Source: Lycocorax pyrrhopterus obiensis
Lineage: Eukaryota > Chordata > Aves > Passeriformes > Paradisaeidae
NCBI GenBank assembly: GCA_014706295.1
Contig: JACSVZ010000039.1
Location: forward strand, 806,001-870,000
Length of the DNA: 64,000 nucleotides
Direction of reading: 5' to 3'
Part shown: positions 26,334 through 37,590 of the stretch, piece after piece
How the letters are laid out: each line of letters starts with the position of its first letter
Numbering within the stretch: the first letter of the stretch is position 1
Made by a program: the position numbers and the translations under genes
The notes under the pieces: generated by a model
Told to the model about the DNA's origin: nothing
The model's database searches: none
Seen by the model: only the letters and a program-made list of their open reading frames with translations

Positions 26334-27578
26334 TGTGTTGGTTTAACACAGCCTGGTTTTTGGTGGGGGCGGGAGAAAAGCTGCTCTAAACGCCTATGTC
26401 CGGCACAGAGCCAATCGCTGAAGGCTCTGACAATGGGCAGGTTACCAGCCCAATTAGAGAAGTTGGTAACGCCTCTGTGATGACATATTTAAGAAAGGAA
26501 AAACCGCGGGAAGCTCTCCTTCTTCTCCCAAGGGGTGGTGAGGCGGCGGCCGGGACCTGCAGGGCTGGGGCCCTCCTGCGGAACCACGTGGCCAGCAGCG
26601 AGAGGCATGGCGAGCAATTCCCCGATGTGGAGCCCTGGATGAGATCAACCTCTCAACTGCAGCTTACAGACACCAACTTTCTTCCAAGTCAGAGGAAAAA
26701 GGAAAAGTGAGGACACGTGAGGAGAACCAACATGGTGGCACCGAGGTCAGTGAAAAAAAGGAGAGGGAAGAAGTGCTCCAAGCACAGGAGCTGAGATTCT
26801 CCTGCGAGCCGTGGTGAGGACTACAATGCAACAAAACTGTTTCCCTGTAATTCATGAGGTGCATGGGGGGTGCAGAGATCCACGTGCAGCCCGTGAGGAA
26901 GAGTACTCACGCTGGAGCAAGCAGATACTGAAAAGCTGTAATCTGGTGAGGAACTCAGAGAGAGATGACCCTTGCTTTTAGAGATAGAGGAAGAGAGCCT
27001 TCGCTTCCAAACTACAACAGCTCATCCTTAAAAGACTAAACCCCATGAACTAAAGTGACCCACGCTAGGCAGTTGTGGGAAGACTGCTTGGCCCGTGGGA
27101 GGGGCTCACACTGCAGCAGGTTCAGGCGGGAGTGCTGCTTGTAAAAGTTAAACCACGCTAGAAGAGTTCGCAGAGAAGGAAGGAAGGAAGGATCCCACGG
27201 CACAGCAGAAGAAACTCTTTTACTTAAGCAGACTGAAGAAAGATTTTTAAGAAGTGAAATACTGACCAAAACCCCATGGTTTTTTACCTTGCGCGGTCAG
27301 TGGAAAGAGAGAGGGACTGAGAAAGAAAGGTGTTCTGAAGGTTTGCTTTAGTTCTCATTACCCTTTTTACTTTTAATTCTGTTAATAATAAATCTTCTTT
27401 ATACTGTTTAACTTTTGAACTTGTTTTGCCTTAAAGTTTTCTTTTTCAATAATCCTTATCTCAACTCATGAAAATGAAGTTTTCAATTCCCCTTTCCTCT
27501 GCTCAGCTATAGCAGAGGAAAATAAGTAGATGTTTTTTTCGTGAGCGCCTGGTGCTTAGCCAGCATCAAACCACGACA
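26334..27578 (+). mobile_element. Solo LTR of an avian endogenous retrovirus (ERVL-like)
   Basis: The element starts TGTGTTGGTTTAACAC and ends ...CAAACCACGACA, a TG...CA architecture with related ends. It contains features I know from bird LTRs: a CCTATGTCCGG / GAGCCAATC block (CCAAT-like, about 26,394-26,415), GCCTCTG...ACATATTTAAGAAAGG (TATA-like box at about 26,484), an AATAAA at 27,387-27,392, and a closing GTGCTTAGCCAGCATCAAACC block. Flanks ACAAA (26,329-26,333) and ACAGA (27,579-27,583) match at 4 of 5 positions, fitting a 5-bp target duplication as in ERVL. No internal retroviral genes are present, so it is a solo LTR. The 104-codon open frame at 26,396 is LTR sequence and not a gene. 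Confidence 0.85.
26484..26493 (+). promoter_or_regulatory. TATA-like box of the LTR promoter
   Basis: The CATATTTAAG element lies about 150 bp into the LTR. A CCAAT-like GAGCCAATC block lies about 80 bp upstream. This is the expected U3 promoter position. Activity today is unknown. Confidence 0.4.
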
Positions 27579-27583
27579 ACAGA

Positions 27584-28660
27584 GAAGGAGAAATGACAAA
27601 AAAAAATGTGGGGGAGATATGCTAACAGATGTAGGTGAGATAATGTACCCCTGTATAAGTTCCATTACACTGGAAGAAAGATCGTTGAAAAAAAACCATG
27701 CCATAATAATCCCCACTTAAGATGAGGTCCCTAGCAGCCAAATTCCATGTATATTTATAAGAACAGTTTGTGATGATAGTTAGATTTCCCAAGGATATTC
27801 TAGTGAAAAAAAAAGGCTACATGCACACAGAGTGCAAGCAAAAAGAACTGCAGTGCTCAGTTGTTCTGTTCTCCTTGCTGTACTGGAGCAGTATTTATTT
27901 TAAACTCTGTTTGACTTGATCACACTTACACATTGAAAATATCTCTATTACTTGTTGCATGTGTGACTCAATCATTATTTCTGGTTTCAGTTTAAAAGCC
28001 TTCCTTTGACTTAACCAGTGAATTATCTATTTTTAAGTTTTGTCAAAATCTTCAGTCTAGATATAAAATGAATATTACTTTCTGTTTTTTTTTTAAAAAA
28101 AATATATAATTTAAATTTTATTGCCAGCATTTGCTTATTCGTTCAAGAATCCTGTGGGCCAGAATCACATCTGAGCTACGAAGTTCTACATTAATTGGCT
28201 TAATTTTTAAATAAAATGGCTCAGTGTAATTTCTAAAGATTGTAGATGACTGGTGGGAGCAAATTTCTGATAAAGTAAATTTCACAGGAACAAAGTGAGT
28301 CCTTGTTAAACTAGCAGACCAATAGAAGAGGACTGTTTTTAAAGAAGCAAAACTGAGTTCCTGTTTGCAGCTAGGAGTAAAACTAGAATAACTTTCCCTC
28401 GATGAGGAAGAAAAGGATCAATAGCTGAGTAATTTTGAGTAGAGGAGGCAGAAAAGAAACTTGATATGCTCAAGCTCCATGGTACCTTTTATGACAAAGT
28501 TCGTTGTAAATAGTTTGTTACCTTTTAGCTCACTGCCAGTGACTCACAGGAATTCACTCTAGTTCCTTCACAGTAATAGCATGATCCAAACAGCAATAAT
28601 GAAGCTCCAGATTGAACCACACACTAACAAAAATCACGTTATCAGTCAAAGGTCTTAGTG
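27584..28660. other. Unique AT-rich sequence, nothing identified
   Basis: There is a T-run followed by an A-run and TA-rich stretch at about 28,085-28,125. No gene or repeat family was recognised. Confidence 0.5.
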
Positions 28661-28760
28661 TCATAGAATCATTTAGGTTGGAAAAGACCTCTAAGACCAC
28701 CAAGTCCAACCATTAATCCAACACTGCCAAGTCCATCACTAAACTATGTCCTAATCTTGA
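28661..28760 (-). mobile_element. CR1 LINE 3'-end fragment
   Basis: The plus strand begins TCATAGAATCATTTAGGTTGG and continues AAAAGACCTCTAAGACCACCAAGTCCAACC. This is a very well-preserved reverse complement of the CR1 3' untranslated end with its octamer tail. It is 5'-truncated after about 100 bp and carries no coding sequence. The good match to the consensus suggests a younger subfamily than the other fragments here. Confidence 0.95.
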
Positions 28761-30806
28761 ACATTTTTTGTTCTTTTGCCGTTCTCCTTCCCTCACTGTT
28801 GCTTCAAGGCCCTTATTTTTGTCTCTGCAGAAGGGTCTTTATAGGGCCAACAGCCTTCATTTATACAGGGAAAAGTTATAGTTGAGAGTGAAAAATAATT
28901 TCTGTGCAGGTAAAGATTTTCAGGAGTGTTTAAATGATTCAGGAACCACAACCCTCTCTAAAAATAACACTGGCTTTTGAAAATGCCCATCTATTCTTTC
29001 TTTCCCCTGAAAATTGACTATGTCTGCAGTTGGTTATACAGAACCAAGACTAGTAATGGGTGGTTCAATGTTTCTTGAAGATGAAAGACTCATCTGATGA
29101 AACATGAAATAGCTGAAGTTATCTCAAGTCAATGCATATAAAAAATATTTCATTTCACGAAATAGGTTCCATTTTTCTGCTGAAGAAGTTATAATTTTGC
29201 CTAGGCAATCAGTATATGATTGAACAGAAACAGCCTGAAGTGAATATTTCATTATAAGGAATTTTTCCCTCAACTATACTCAATAAAACAAAAATTAGTC
29301 TGATTGGCTTGTAAAACTAAAACAAATTTGGTCTTTTATACTCCTGTTGTCTTGCAGCTTTAGTACAAACGTTCATTCCAGGCAACTAGCTACAGTTGTC
29401 TGGTAGCTCATACCTCAAGTTTAAATGCGTCAACTGACCAGTGTAAATAAATTTCAGGTATATAAAATTACTATTGTTATGTTACTATTCTGTCTCAAAA
29501 TGTTTGTAACTCCATTAAAGATATAAGAAAAATGGCAACAGTACCCCCTGAGCAAGCATTTCAAGTGCTGATGTGTTAAAAATTAACACATTCTTTTCCA
29601 GTGACTACTTGGAAATAGTAATCCTCTTTTCCTGTTCCTTATTTAGCATCTTGGAGCAAAACACCGATCACCTAAATTCCATGGATTTTTATAAATAACG
29701 ATATAAAACCTCTGAAGGAAGAAAAGGTTTCACTTCTGTTTCTGGTAGCAAAATGTGTGCATTCACATTCCTGTTATAGAACCCTACATCACAGAAGTCA
29801 ATGTGGAAGACATATGCTATCATCTCTGCTGTAAGGCAGCACTTCTTGAATAAACATTTGAGAGCAGTAGATATAACAGCACTGTAGGACCACTTATATT
29901 CAACACAAATAGGGATATTCATATATATATATGTCAGTTAATTCCCATGCTAAATATTGAAATAGATGGTAGAAGGTATTGACATGAATATTCTTATGGG
30001 AGAAAGTTATTTCCTTTTGTTGTATGAAGTATGAAAAGAATGACCCACGTGTTTAAATAACGTTAAATTTGAATAATTTTTAAGTTTTGTTTAATGAATC
30101 CCTTTTTTTTGTCGTATGTTGATTGTACTGTTAGCAATATGAATTATTTTTGGTAATATTTAACTTTATGCAAATCTCAGTAAATGCAGTTTCATATTTT
30201 AGCTCTTAGGGTTTCTTTTTCTTCAGCCTATCAGTTAAGATGGGTTAGTTGAGTGCTTCCATTACTTCTGGGGTCTTTTTTTTACAGTAAATCCATTGGC
30301 ATAAAAGGGCATCTGTCTTCTGCTTTAAATCTCATTTACACATATTTGTTCTTCCCACACTTTTCCTTCCCATTGTCTCCTATACAGATGGTTACCACTT
30401 TCATTTCAAAGGAAAAACAGGGTGGAGGAAAAGAACAGTTCTTAAAAGCTAGGTTGGAAATTAGCTAGCAGCTATTTTCACAGAATTTTTTTTCCCAAAT
30501 CTTTATAAGCACTCCTTCTCTAACTAACAGAAAAAAAAATAATTGCTTCATAAGATGGGCTTATGAAAACAAAACAGACAAAAATTCAATAAGATGCTGT
30601 GTGGATATCATGGTAAAGGAAATATTCATATAATTTTTCTTTCACAAAAGGATCAATTGGATAAAAGCCTGCCAACAAATCAGGGAAATACAGTGTTTGA
30701 TCACTGAGGATAAGACAAGGACTAATGGGTTATATTACTAAAGTGTTTGATATTTAGGATGCCCCATAGGATGCTGAAGTTAAACAGTTGGAGCTTTCAT
30801 CAATGG
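28761..30806. other. Unique AT-rich sequence, nothing identified
   Basis: Only short TA-repeat patches (about 29,920-29,932) and homopolymer runs are visible. Confidence 0.5.
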
Positions 30807-30918
30807 ACCTCTCCTCCGTCCCCTCTCCTCCCCTCCACTCCCTTCACCTCCCCTCCACCCTACTCCTTTCCCCTCCCCTCCTTTCCCCTCCTTTCCTCTC
30901 CCTTCCCCTCCCATCTCC
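30807..30918 (+). repeat. Polypyrimidine CCCCTCC/CCTTT tract
   Basis: For about 110 bp the plus strand is almost only C and T, in units such as CCCCTCC and CCTTTCC. The minus strand carries many GGGG and GGAGG runs. Such tracts can form triplex or G-quadruplex structures. The short open frames crossing it (Ser/Pro-rich on plus, Gly/Glu-rich on minus) are compositional. Confidence 0.85.
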
Positions 30919-32452
30919 AGAGTAGTCCTAGTTTCATGAAAGGAGTAGGGGACAAAAAGGTTTTTGCGGACCATTCGTTTTTAAACTGAAAAAGCTTTTA
31001 GTTTGAAGTTCATCCATTTGCAGTCTCTTTTTTTTTTTTTCCTAACTTACAGAAGAACCACATATTTAATTCTATGCCTTTAGGACATTATCCCCAGTTT
31101 GCTGAAGTGAAACAAACAAGCAGTACTCCTTCAGAAGCCCATCACATGCATTTTCCCATCCATGCATGGTGTCGGAGCTAATCAGGGAGTCCCCATGGAA
31201 CAGTCATGGGAGACTGTTGTGGCCACAGGAGAAGCTCCCAGTTCTTACAGGGAAAGAAAGATTCTCCTGAAAAAAAAAAAAAAAAATCTGTGTGTTTCAA
31301 AAGGGGCTGCACATGAGGGTTTCTCATGTGTAGGGTCTGGGTTGACCTCATTACCTCCTCTGCCCTGCTCCCACCCTCAGCCCCAGCTTCCCAGCTCCTC
31401 TGGGGGAGCTGCCCCATGCAGCACCCTGACACCCTTTCTTACCCACTATCTCAGAAAGCTTACATTGTTACTGAAATAAGGACACAAATATCCAGAATTT
31501 TGGGGAACCCTTGCAGTTCCCCAGTTCCCATTTGCAAATTCTCCTGGTTTTCTTTTTCTTTTTTTTTTTAAACCCGATATAATTTCTTTTGATAAAACTT
31601 TAAACAAAAATAGAAAATGTTTGGTATTTTCACAAAAAGGCAGTAGTGGATGGAAGTGATGAAAGCCATAGCATTTTCATGCATTATTCACTGGTGAGGA
31701 GGTAAACACTGATCTGTCACAGCATGGCTGCCGTTTCCCCAAGAGTTCTCACTTCCCTCTCAACTTCACCCAGCTACCTTTTATATTGTTTTTCTCAGTG
31801 CAAAGCCCCGCTAGCCATTGTTACCTGCAATCTATGCCATACCCAGAGATACTGACAGACCACCAAGAGTGCATATTACATCTGCTAAAAATGGGACGTG
31901 TCTCCCAAAAGCTCCAAAGCAGTAAGACATCTACTACAATAAATGTTTTACCATTACCAAAAGAAAGTACAAATGTCAATGAAGAAATTTTTCTTGTGCT
32001 CAAAATTAATACTGTAAATCTTTTCTTCTTATGCCACCAACCTAATTTTCAGGTTTAACGGTAATTACTACGTGTTCACTAAAAGAATAGGTTGAAACTT
32101 TTGATAGAGTCTGCTGCTTGCTTGGGGAAAGTTATGCTGAACCAAGAAATGAGTGGTCATGCAGGAGTGACTGGAAGAATGATGGTAGGGTTGGGAATTG
32201 CCACAGGGAAATCTCACCCCTGTGTCTTCCACACTTGTTCAGATGTAGCATCTTCGGAAACTTCCTATCTAGAAATCTACCATATGCAACAACAGAGTCA
32301 CTGAGTGAATGGATGCCACCAGCTATTTTCAAATGATCATGCTGTAGACACCACAAAGAGGTTTTATGAAAGAAACTCAGAAGTAGACCTGAAAGTTTGT
32401 TGCATGCAACGGACGCAACTAGAAGTCTATTGAAGTGTAGCATATAATTGTA
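30919..32452. other. Unique sequence, nothing identified
   Basis: Poly-T at about 31,028-31,040 and poly-A at about 31,270-31,286 are simple runs. A slightly GC-richer patch at about 31,290-31,440 shows no recognisable exon. Confidence 0.45.
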
Positions 32453-32458
32453 TTACGC

Positions 32459-32856
32459 TGTTGTGGTTTAGGAATGGTATTCCTCAATTTAGTATTCCCG
32501 CTAAAACCACAATGCTGCTCACCTGCACCCCTCCAACTGGAAGCGCAAAAAGCAAAGATCATGGGCTGAGATAAGAACAATTTGCTGGAAACAACGAGAT
32601 AAGAAAACAAACCCTAAGTGGCAACAACACCAATGACAGAGAGTACAAAAAAAGAAATTATTCATGCAGAAAAACCCCAGATTATAAAAGACAATACTGG
32701 ATGGCTCCCTCCACCTGACTGAACCCCTTCGCCCTGGAAGAGAGTCTCTTTCCCCTGCCCCCAGCAAAGATGTGAGGTGGTTTAGAATAAGCGTGTCCTG
32801 GCCATGCCCCCTCCTGGCTACTGCAAAAATTAACCCTGCCTGGCTGGAACCAGGAC
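32459..32856 (-). mobile_element. Solo LTR of an avian endogenous retrovirus, minus strand
   Basis: The plus strand starts TGTTGTGGTTTAGG and ends AAAAATTAACCCTGCC...GGAACCAGGAC. This is the reverse complement of the common bird LTR type that begins TCCTGGTTNC and ends AAACCACAACA. A TGGGCTGAGATAAGAACAATTT block (about 32,562-32,583) is the reverse complement of the usual AAATTGTTCTTATCTCAGCCC near the 3' end. Flanks TTACGC (32,453-32,458) and TTATGT (32,857-32,862) differ by two transitions, suggesting a decayed target duplication. No internal region is present. The boundary on the right could be shifted, because similar-looking sequence continues to about 32,940. Confidence 0.75.
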
Positions 32857-32862
32857 TTATGT

Positions 32863-35800
32863 CTAAAGACCCCACCTATGTACAAGTCTGGGCTTTCTAT
32901 TGTAAGTGGAGCCCCTAACGCTACCAGTTTTGGCACCACAGCAGTTCTGTGGGAAAGTTCAGAGACAGTGGGAGAGGCAGGAGGAAGTCACCTCATAAAC
33001 CCACTTAAAATAATCATATTGAGACTTATTATTGACAGTTGAAATGTTTTTCTGAAGAAGAGACATCAGACAATTTGAGATGAAACTCGATGTTCTGTGT
33101 GCTTCCAGAGTTCATTGCAGCAGCATGAGATCAGTGCCAGCACAAGTGGGAGCAGACCAGCTGCTGCAGTGTGACATGCCAACCAGGCTGGTACAGCCCC
33201 CCCTGCACAGCACAGGTTATTTGCTTAAGGAGCACACCAAGCTGGCTCTTACCTATCACTGGGTACCTCCAGCAGCTGGATATACGTCTCCCTTCACCGC
33301 TCTGCGTGCTGTTTTCACATTCTCCATGTGAAAGTATAAGTCAGAAGAAAATACTGCCTCCGTGTTCCATGCTCTGGTGCTGCACAGGCAGCTACTACAG
33401 GTTTAGAAGTCTTCATTCATTTCTGGACTTCTTAATTAAATACTCAAGAGGAAAAAACCCAGCCACCATCAGTTCTGGTACAAAAGGTCAAATCAAATAT
33501 TAAATGAAAATATTACAAGGTGTGTAACTGTGTAGGCAGACCAGAATGAGATACAGGATCTTTGACCTCTGCGTTTCTGGTTAAAATCTACACACAGCTT
33601 TATAGTCAGTTAGTTATAAAAAGTATCTTGCCATTTGACTCATTTCTGTATGCCAAACTTCTGAAGGAAATTTATTCGTAGTTATATTTGAATCACTGTC
33701 TATATGCCTTGACACTTCAAATCAAAACACTAGAAGAATCTAATGATTTTAATTCTAATGATTTAAAAAAAGAATTAAAATTAAGTCCTACCTGGCCTTC
33801 TGTATAATTTTTCCACTGGGAAATCTCTCAGGAGTCATTTCTAAGTCACAGACTTCAAAACCTGATGAAGTTTCTAGACTGAAAAATCATCTTCTTGCTC
33901 CGACAAACCAATATCTTTTTGGTTATTCCCTTAACGTTGTGCATCCAAACTTGATTTGCTGTTCTTCAGGCCTTGTACTGTTTGTTTTCTCACTGGGGGC
34001 ATGCATTTTCTTAAAAAGCAAAAAAACACCAGTAGCCAACAGTCATAAGATCCACGATACAACACAGAAGGTACATATATCACTTCTGTAGACTTGAATA
34101 GCCTTAAATTGATTTGCTCTTTTGTCCATAACAGAACAGCTGTGTAGTTCAGTGCAAGCTGAAATCCATCTAAACTTATATGCAGAGCCAATTTTACAGG
34201 GCAGTCATCCAATGTGAAAATGTGAGGCCTCCATACATTAATTTCACTTTTTCTCCCAGACATAATGCTGTCTCTGAGCCCATGTCTATATTTAGGTGTC
34301 TGCACCCAGGATGTCACAGGTGTGTCGTGTGTCATGCTCAGTACCAGTCACAGTTTGTTTAAAGTCAGTCCATATACACAAACAGGTTTCAGATACAATA
34401 TCAGCTAAAGTTCAGCTGAATTAAAACACTTGAAAATATTTAAATCTACTTGGAGATTTGGAAGACAAAAATGTAATACAAACACCTTCAAGATGTCCAA
34501 GTTTTATGTTCGTCACATGTGCTTTTAAGTATAGAGCTATACTTCACAGGAAAGAGGGAAAAAAAGGTGTAGGTAGCTCCAAAACATCCAGAAAACATCC
34601 ACGCTGTATCTCAGAACAGCTTACAGCATATATAAAGCCAATAATAAAGCACAATAGCAGCACCCATGAGGCCAGCATGACAGTAGAGCATCATCAGCAC
34701 CTTTTTTTGGTGTGCAGCTCTGGGAATTCATCAGAAATCATTTTCAGATGGACTGTGCTGTGTTCTACTGTAGAAAACGACAACAAAACAAATATCTTCC
34801 CTTAAAAGCATCTCTGCTAATCTTATCAAGATAATACTTCTCAAGTTAAATCTGGTCATCAGTTAAACTCTGGACTGTACATGAAGGGCAAACCTGGTTA
34901 TCTCCCAAGAGCATTAGTGCCCATAAATCTCCAAGTTAACCAACCAAAAGCCTGTCCTCTGCTGAAGTCATCCTTCAGTGTCTGTATTTAGCATGGCTCC
35001 AGAAACAAAACCAAAGACATGAGTTTAGTGTCTGAATGAAGGAAAAATACTCACGTAATTGGATTTTACCTCATCTGTACACCCTGCATAGCAGACACCA
35101 AACTCAAGTGACAGGGGTGCTCCCCTTCTTTAAAGAGTGACAGTGTTGGTGACCAGTACCAGTTGGTGTCATGCAGACTTCTTGAATTTGCAGAGAAAAG
35201 CAGAGACTTTCTGGGAAGGCTGGCCTCCAAGACCATTAACTGTGAAGTTGTGCTGCTAACCACCAAAGCTGTGCTGTGTTCATATAGTTCTTCCGAAATA
35301 AACGGAATAAACTCATTAAAACTAGCACTAGATGTTTCCACTCATACTGCAACACTCAAAACCTCTTCACAGAGCCTAAAGTACAAAGTTCCTGCTTCTC
35401 TCACTTCAGTCCTGACACTGCCTTTCTCCAAAAAGAAAAAGGGAAACATTGCTCTGAAATGAACAGCTGAAAACTGTAACAGATGAGGACAGCACAGCAG
35501 GATTAGGTAAATGCTTAAGAAGCAGAAATATTTTATTCTTTTCATGTAAATATTCCTACTGCTAGATAAAAAGTTAAAAGGCATTGTTTGCAGGGGGCTT
35601 CTGAATTTTTGAATACTGCTTTTGAACTTACATATCAGTTAAGCATATTTATCCTTTTAGTGCTGAATGCTGCCATAAAAAGCAGAAGAAAGAAGTCCTT
35701 GCAAGTTCTCTTCTCAGCAGCCTTTTTTCCAGCACACTGGAAGCAAAAGAAACACTGAGACTGGAGGTGCAGATGTGCTCCTCACATGTTTTTTGTCATC

Positions 35801-37460
35801 ATGGAGAGAAAACTAACCCTTTCTCGAGGCTGTACTATCTATTGCTTCTGTAAGTCACGGCAGCAGCATGAAGATTTCTCAGACTTGTCAGCACTTTAGA
35901 GAGAGGCAAAGGCTAAGTTTTATTGTTATTAGCTTAATTTCTACTCTTTTTCTTCACACAAACACTTACTACTGTGCCCTAGGGAAACATTAACAACAGC
36001 AGTCTCATTTCTTGCTCTTAATACTGGCTTTAATTAAATATTGCTTTTTCCCTACTTAGCTAGGTGGCATGGGACACAGGAATTATTAGAAAGGATTTGG
36101 GAGTGGACTCAAGGACTGGTATGGTGGAATTAATCATTTCTGTGCAAAAGGAATGACTAATTTTCTCTCAACTTGTTTTTAACTAGTCCCTGTCCAAAGC
36201 ACTGTGACTTTCTCCTGCAATGTGTCAGCCAAGATTTCCATCAGGTGAAGAAAGCATGATTGCAGCACTGCTCCTATGCTTGGGAAAAAAAGCAATATCA
36301 GATGTTTGTGACATGGTCCATATTTTTTGAAACCATAATGCTGTGACCCCTCATTTTTCACCTTTATTAAACTTTTATCATACCTGAAACACTTACCTGG
36401 AATTGGTCAACCCAAGATAGGAAAAAAAGATAATTCACTGCTGCAAGAACAGACTTGCATTAAAATCTGCCTTCCTTCTCAATTTTTTAATCGGGCTTTA
36501 ATTAAGAAAAATAAATTGAATTTTTTTCTCTTTCTTCAAAAATGAGTTAATGAACAAACCCCTAACTATATGCATGTAGGCATTTGCCTGTAAAGAACCA
36601 AAGCCAATGCTTATATGCATGGGGATACCTTTTATTTAGCCAAACCTAATGGGAAAGAGGCAATACATAACAGGGGAAAAACTCCTTTCCAGAGACAATG
36701 TGGAATAAAGTTGATAATCTCTTTCAATTAAAATATATATATATATGCATCTAAAAGCAAAGAATTCCTTTCAGAAGAAACAGCATGGATTCTAGGTACC
36801 TGAATTTCTGATAATTTATGGCAGCACTTTATTTCAATGACTAAATAAAGTATGTTGAGAAAAATGCCTATACATTCCAGGAACATCCTTTTTTATTTTT
36901 CTTCTTAATCTATAATCACAGTCATCATACTAATCCTAACTAAACAGGGATGGATATAAAGAAGAAATGTGGATTTCAGGTTTAGTATGCTAGGAGCCAG
37001 GAGACTAATTTAAGCTTAGTAAACAACAGAAAAAACAAGCCACAGGCAGTTTGTCCAACAGTTCTTGTGATCCACAGAGGTGTACAGACAACGTGTAATT
37101 ATTGGAAAAACACAGCTAATCAAATCATGCTCTAACTCCTGGCAACACAGTATTCAGTCTGTTGTCTTTCTACTAACTTCAATGGGTTGCTTCCAGCAGC
37201 TGCTTCTATCCATCGATTACCACCATGCCTTCTGAATTCTGCACTGCTGCTTTTGCCACTGAAATAGAATCACCATTTGAAATGGGTTTTCTCTTCTCAC
37301 TGGTTATTTTGTGGGACAGATACTGTTGTGACAGTAGCTGTGACAAAGGATTTTGGGGTTTGAGAGCCCGTGGACTGCTGGACGCGCATCACAGAGCTGA
37401 GCAGTAAGGACTTGGCTGTGCATTAGTGGGCTGCTGGCAAATTCCTAGGGCACTTGAGTT
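32863..37460. other. Unidentified sequence
   Basis: No transposon or exon was recognised. The stretch at 32,863-32,940 might belong to the LTR family on its left. Open frames of 110-134 codons (33,171-33,503 plus; 33,931-34,335 minus; 34,458-34,805 plus) have no domain signature. A TA repeat lies at about 36,732-36,746. Confidence 0.45.
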
Positions 37461-37590
37461 GCAGAGTTACAGGGCCAGAAAGCATCTCCAGAAGTCATCT
37501 AGACCAACCCCAGTCCACACCTTAACAGCTGTTCTACCAACTTGGTCTTGAAATCCTGCAGCAACAGGGATTCTACAAGTGCCTAACACT
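37461..37590 (-). mobile_element. Old CR1-like LINE 3' fragment
   Basis: The plus strand reads GCAGAGTTACAGGGCCAGAAAGCATCTCCAGAAGTCATCTAGACCAACCCC and continues to AAATCCTGCAGCAACAGGGATTCTACAA. This fits a degraded reverse complement of the 3' end of an older CR1 subfamily. Divergence is clearly higher than in the copy at 28.7 kb. Confidence 0.65.

Noticed and set aside
26396..26710. 104-codon plus-strand frame
   Set aside because: It lies wholly inside the LTR promoter and leader region and has no protein features.
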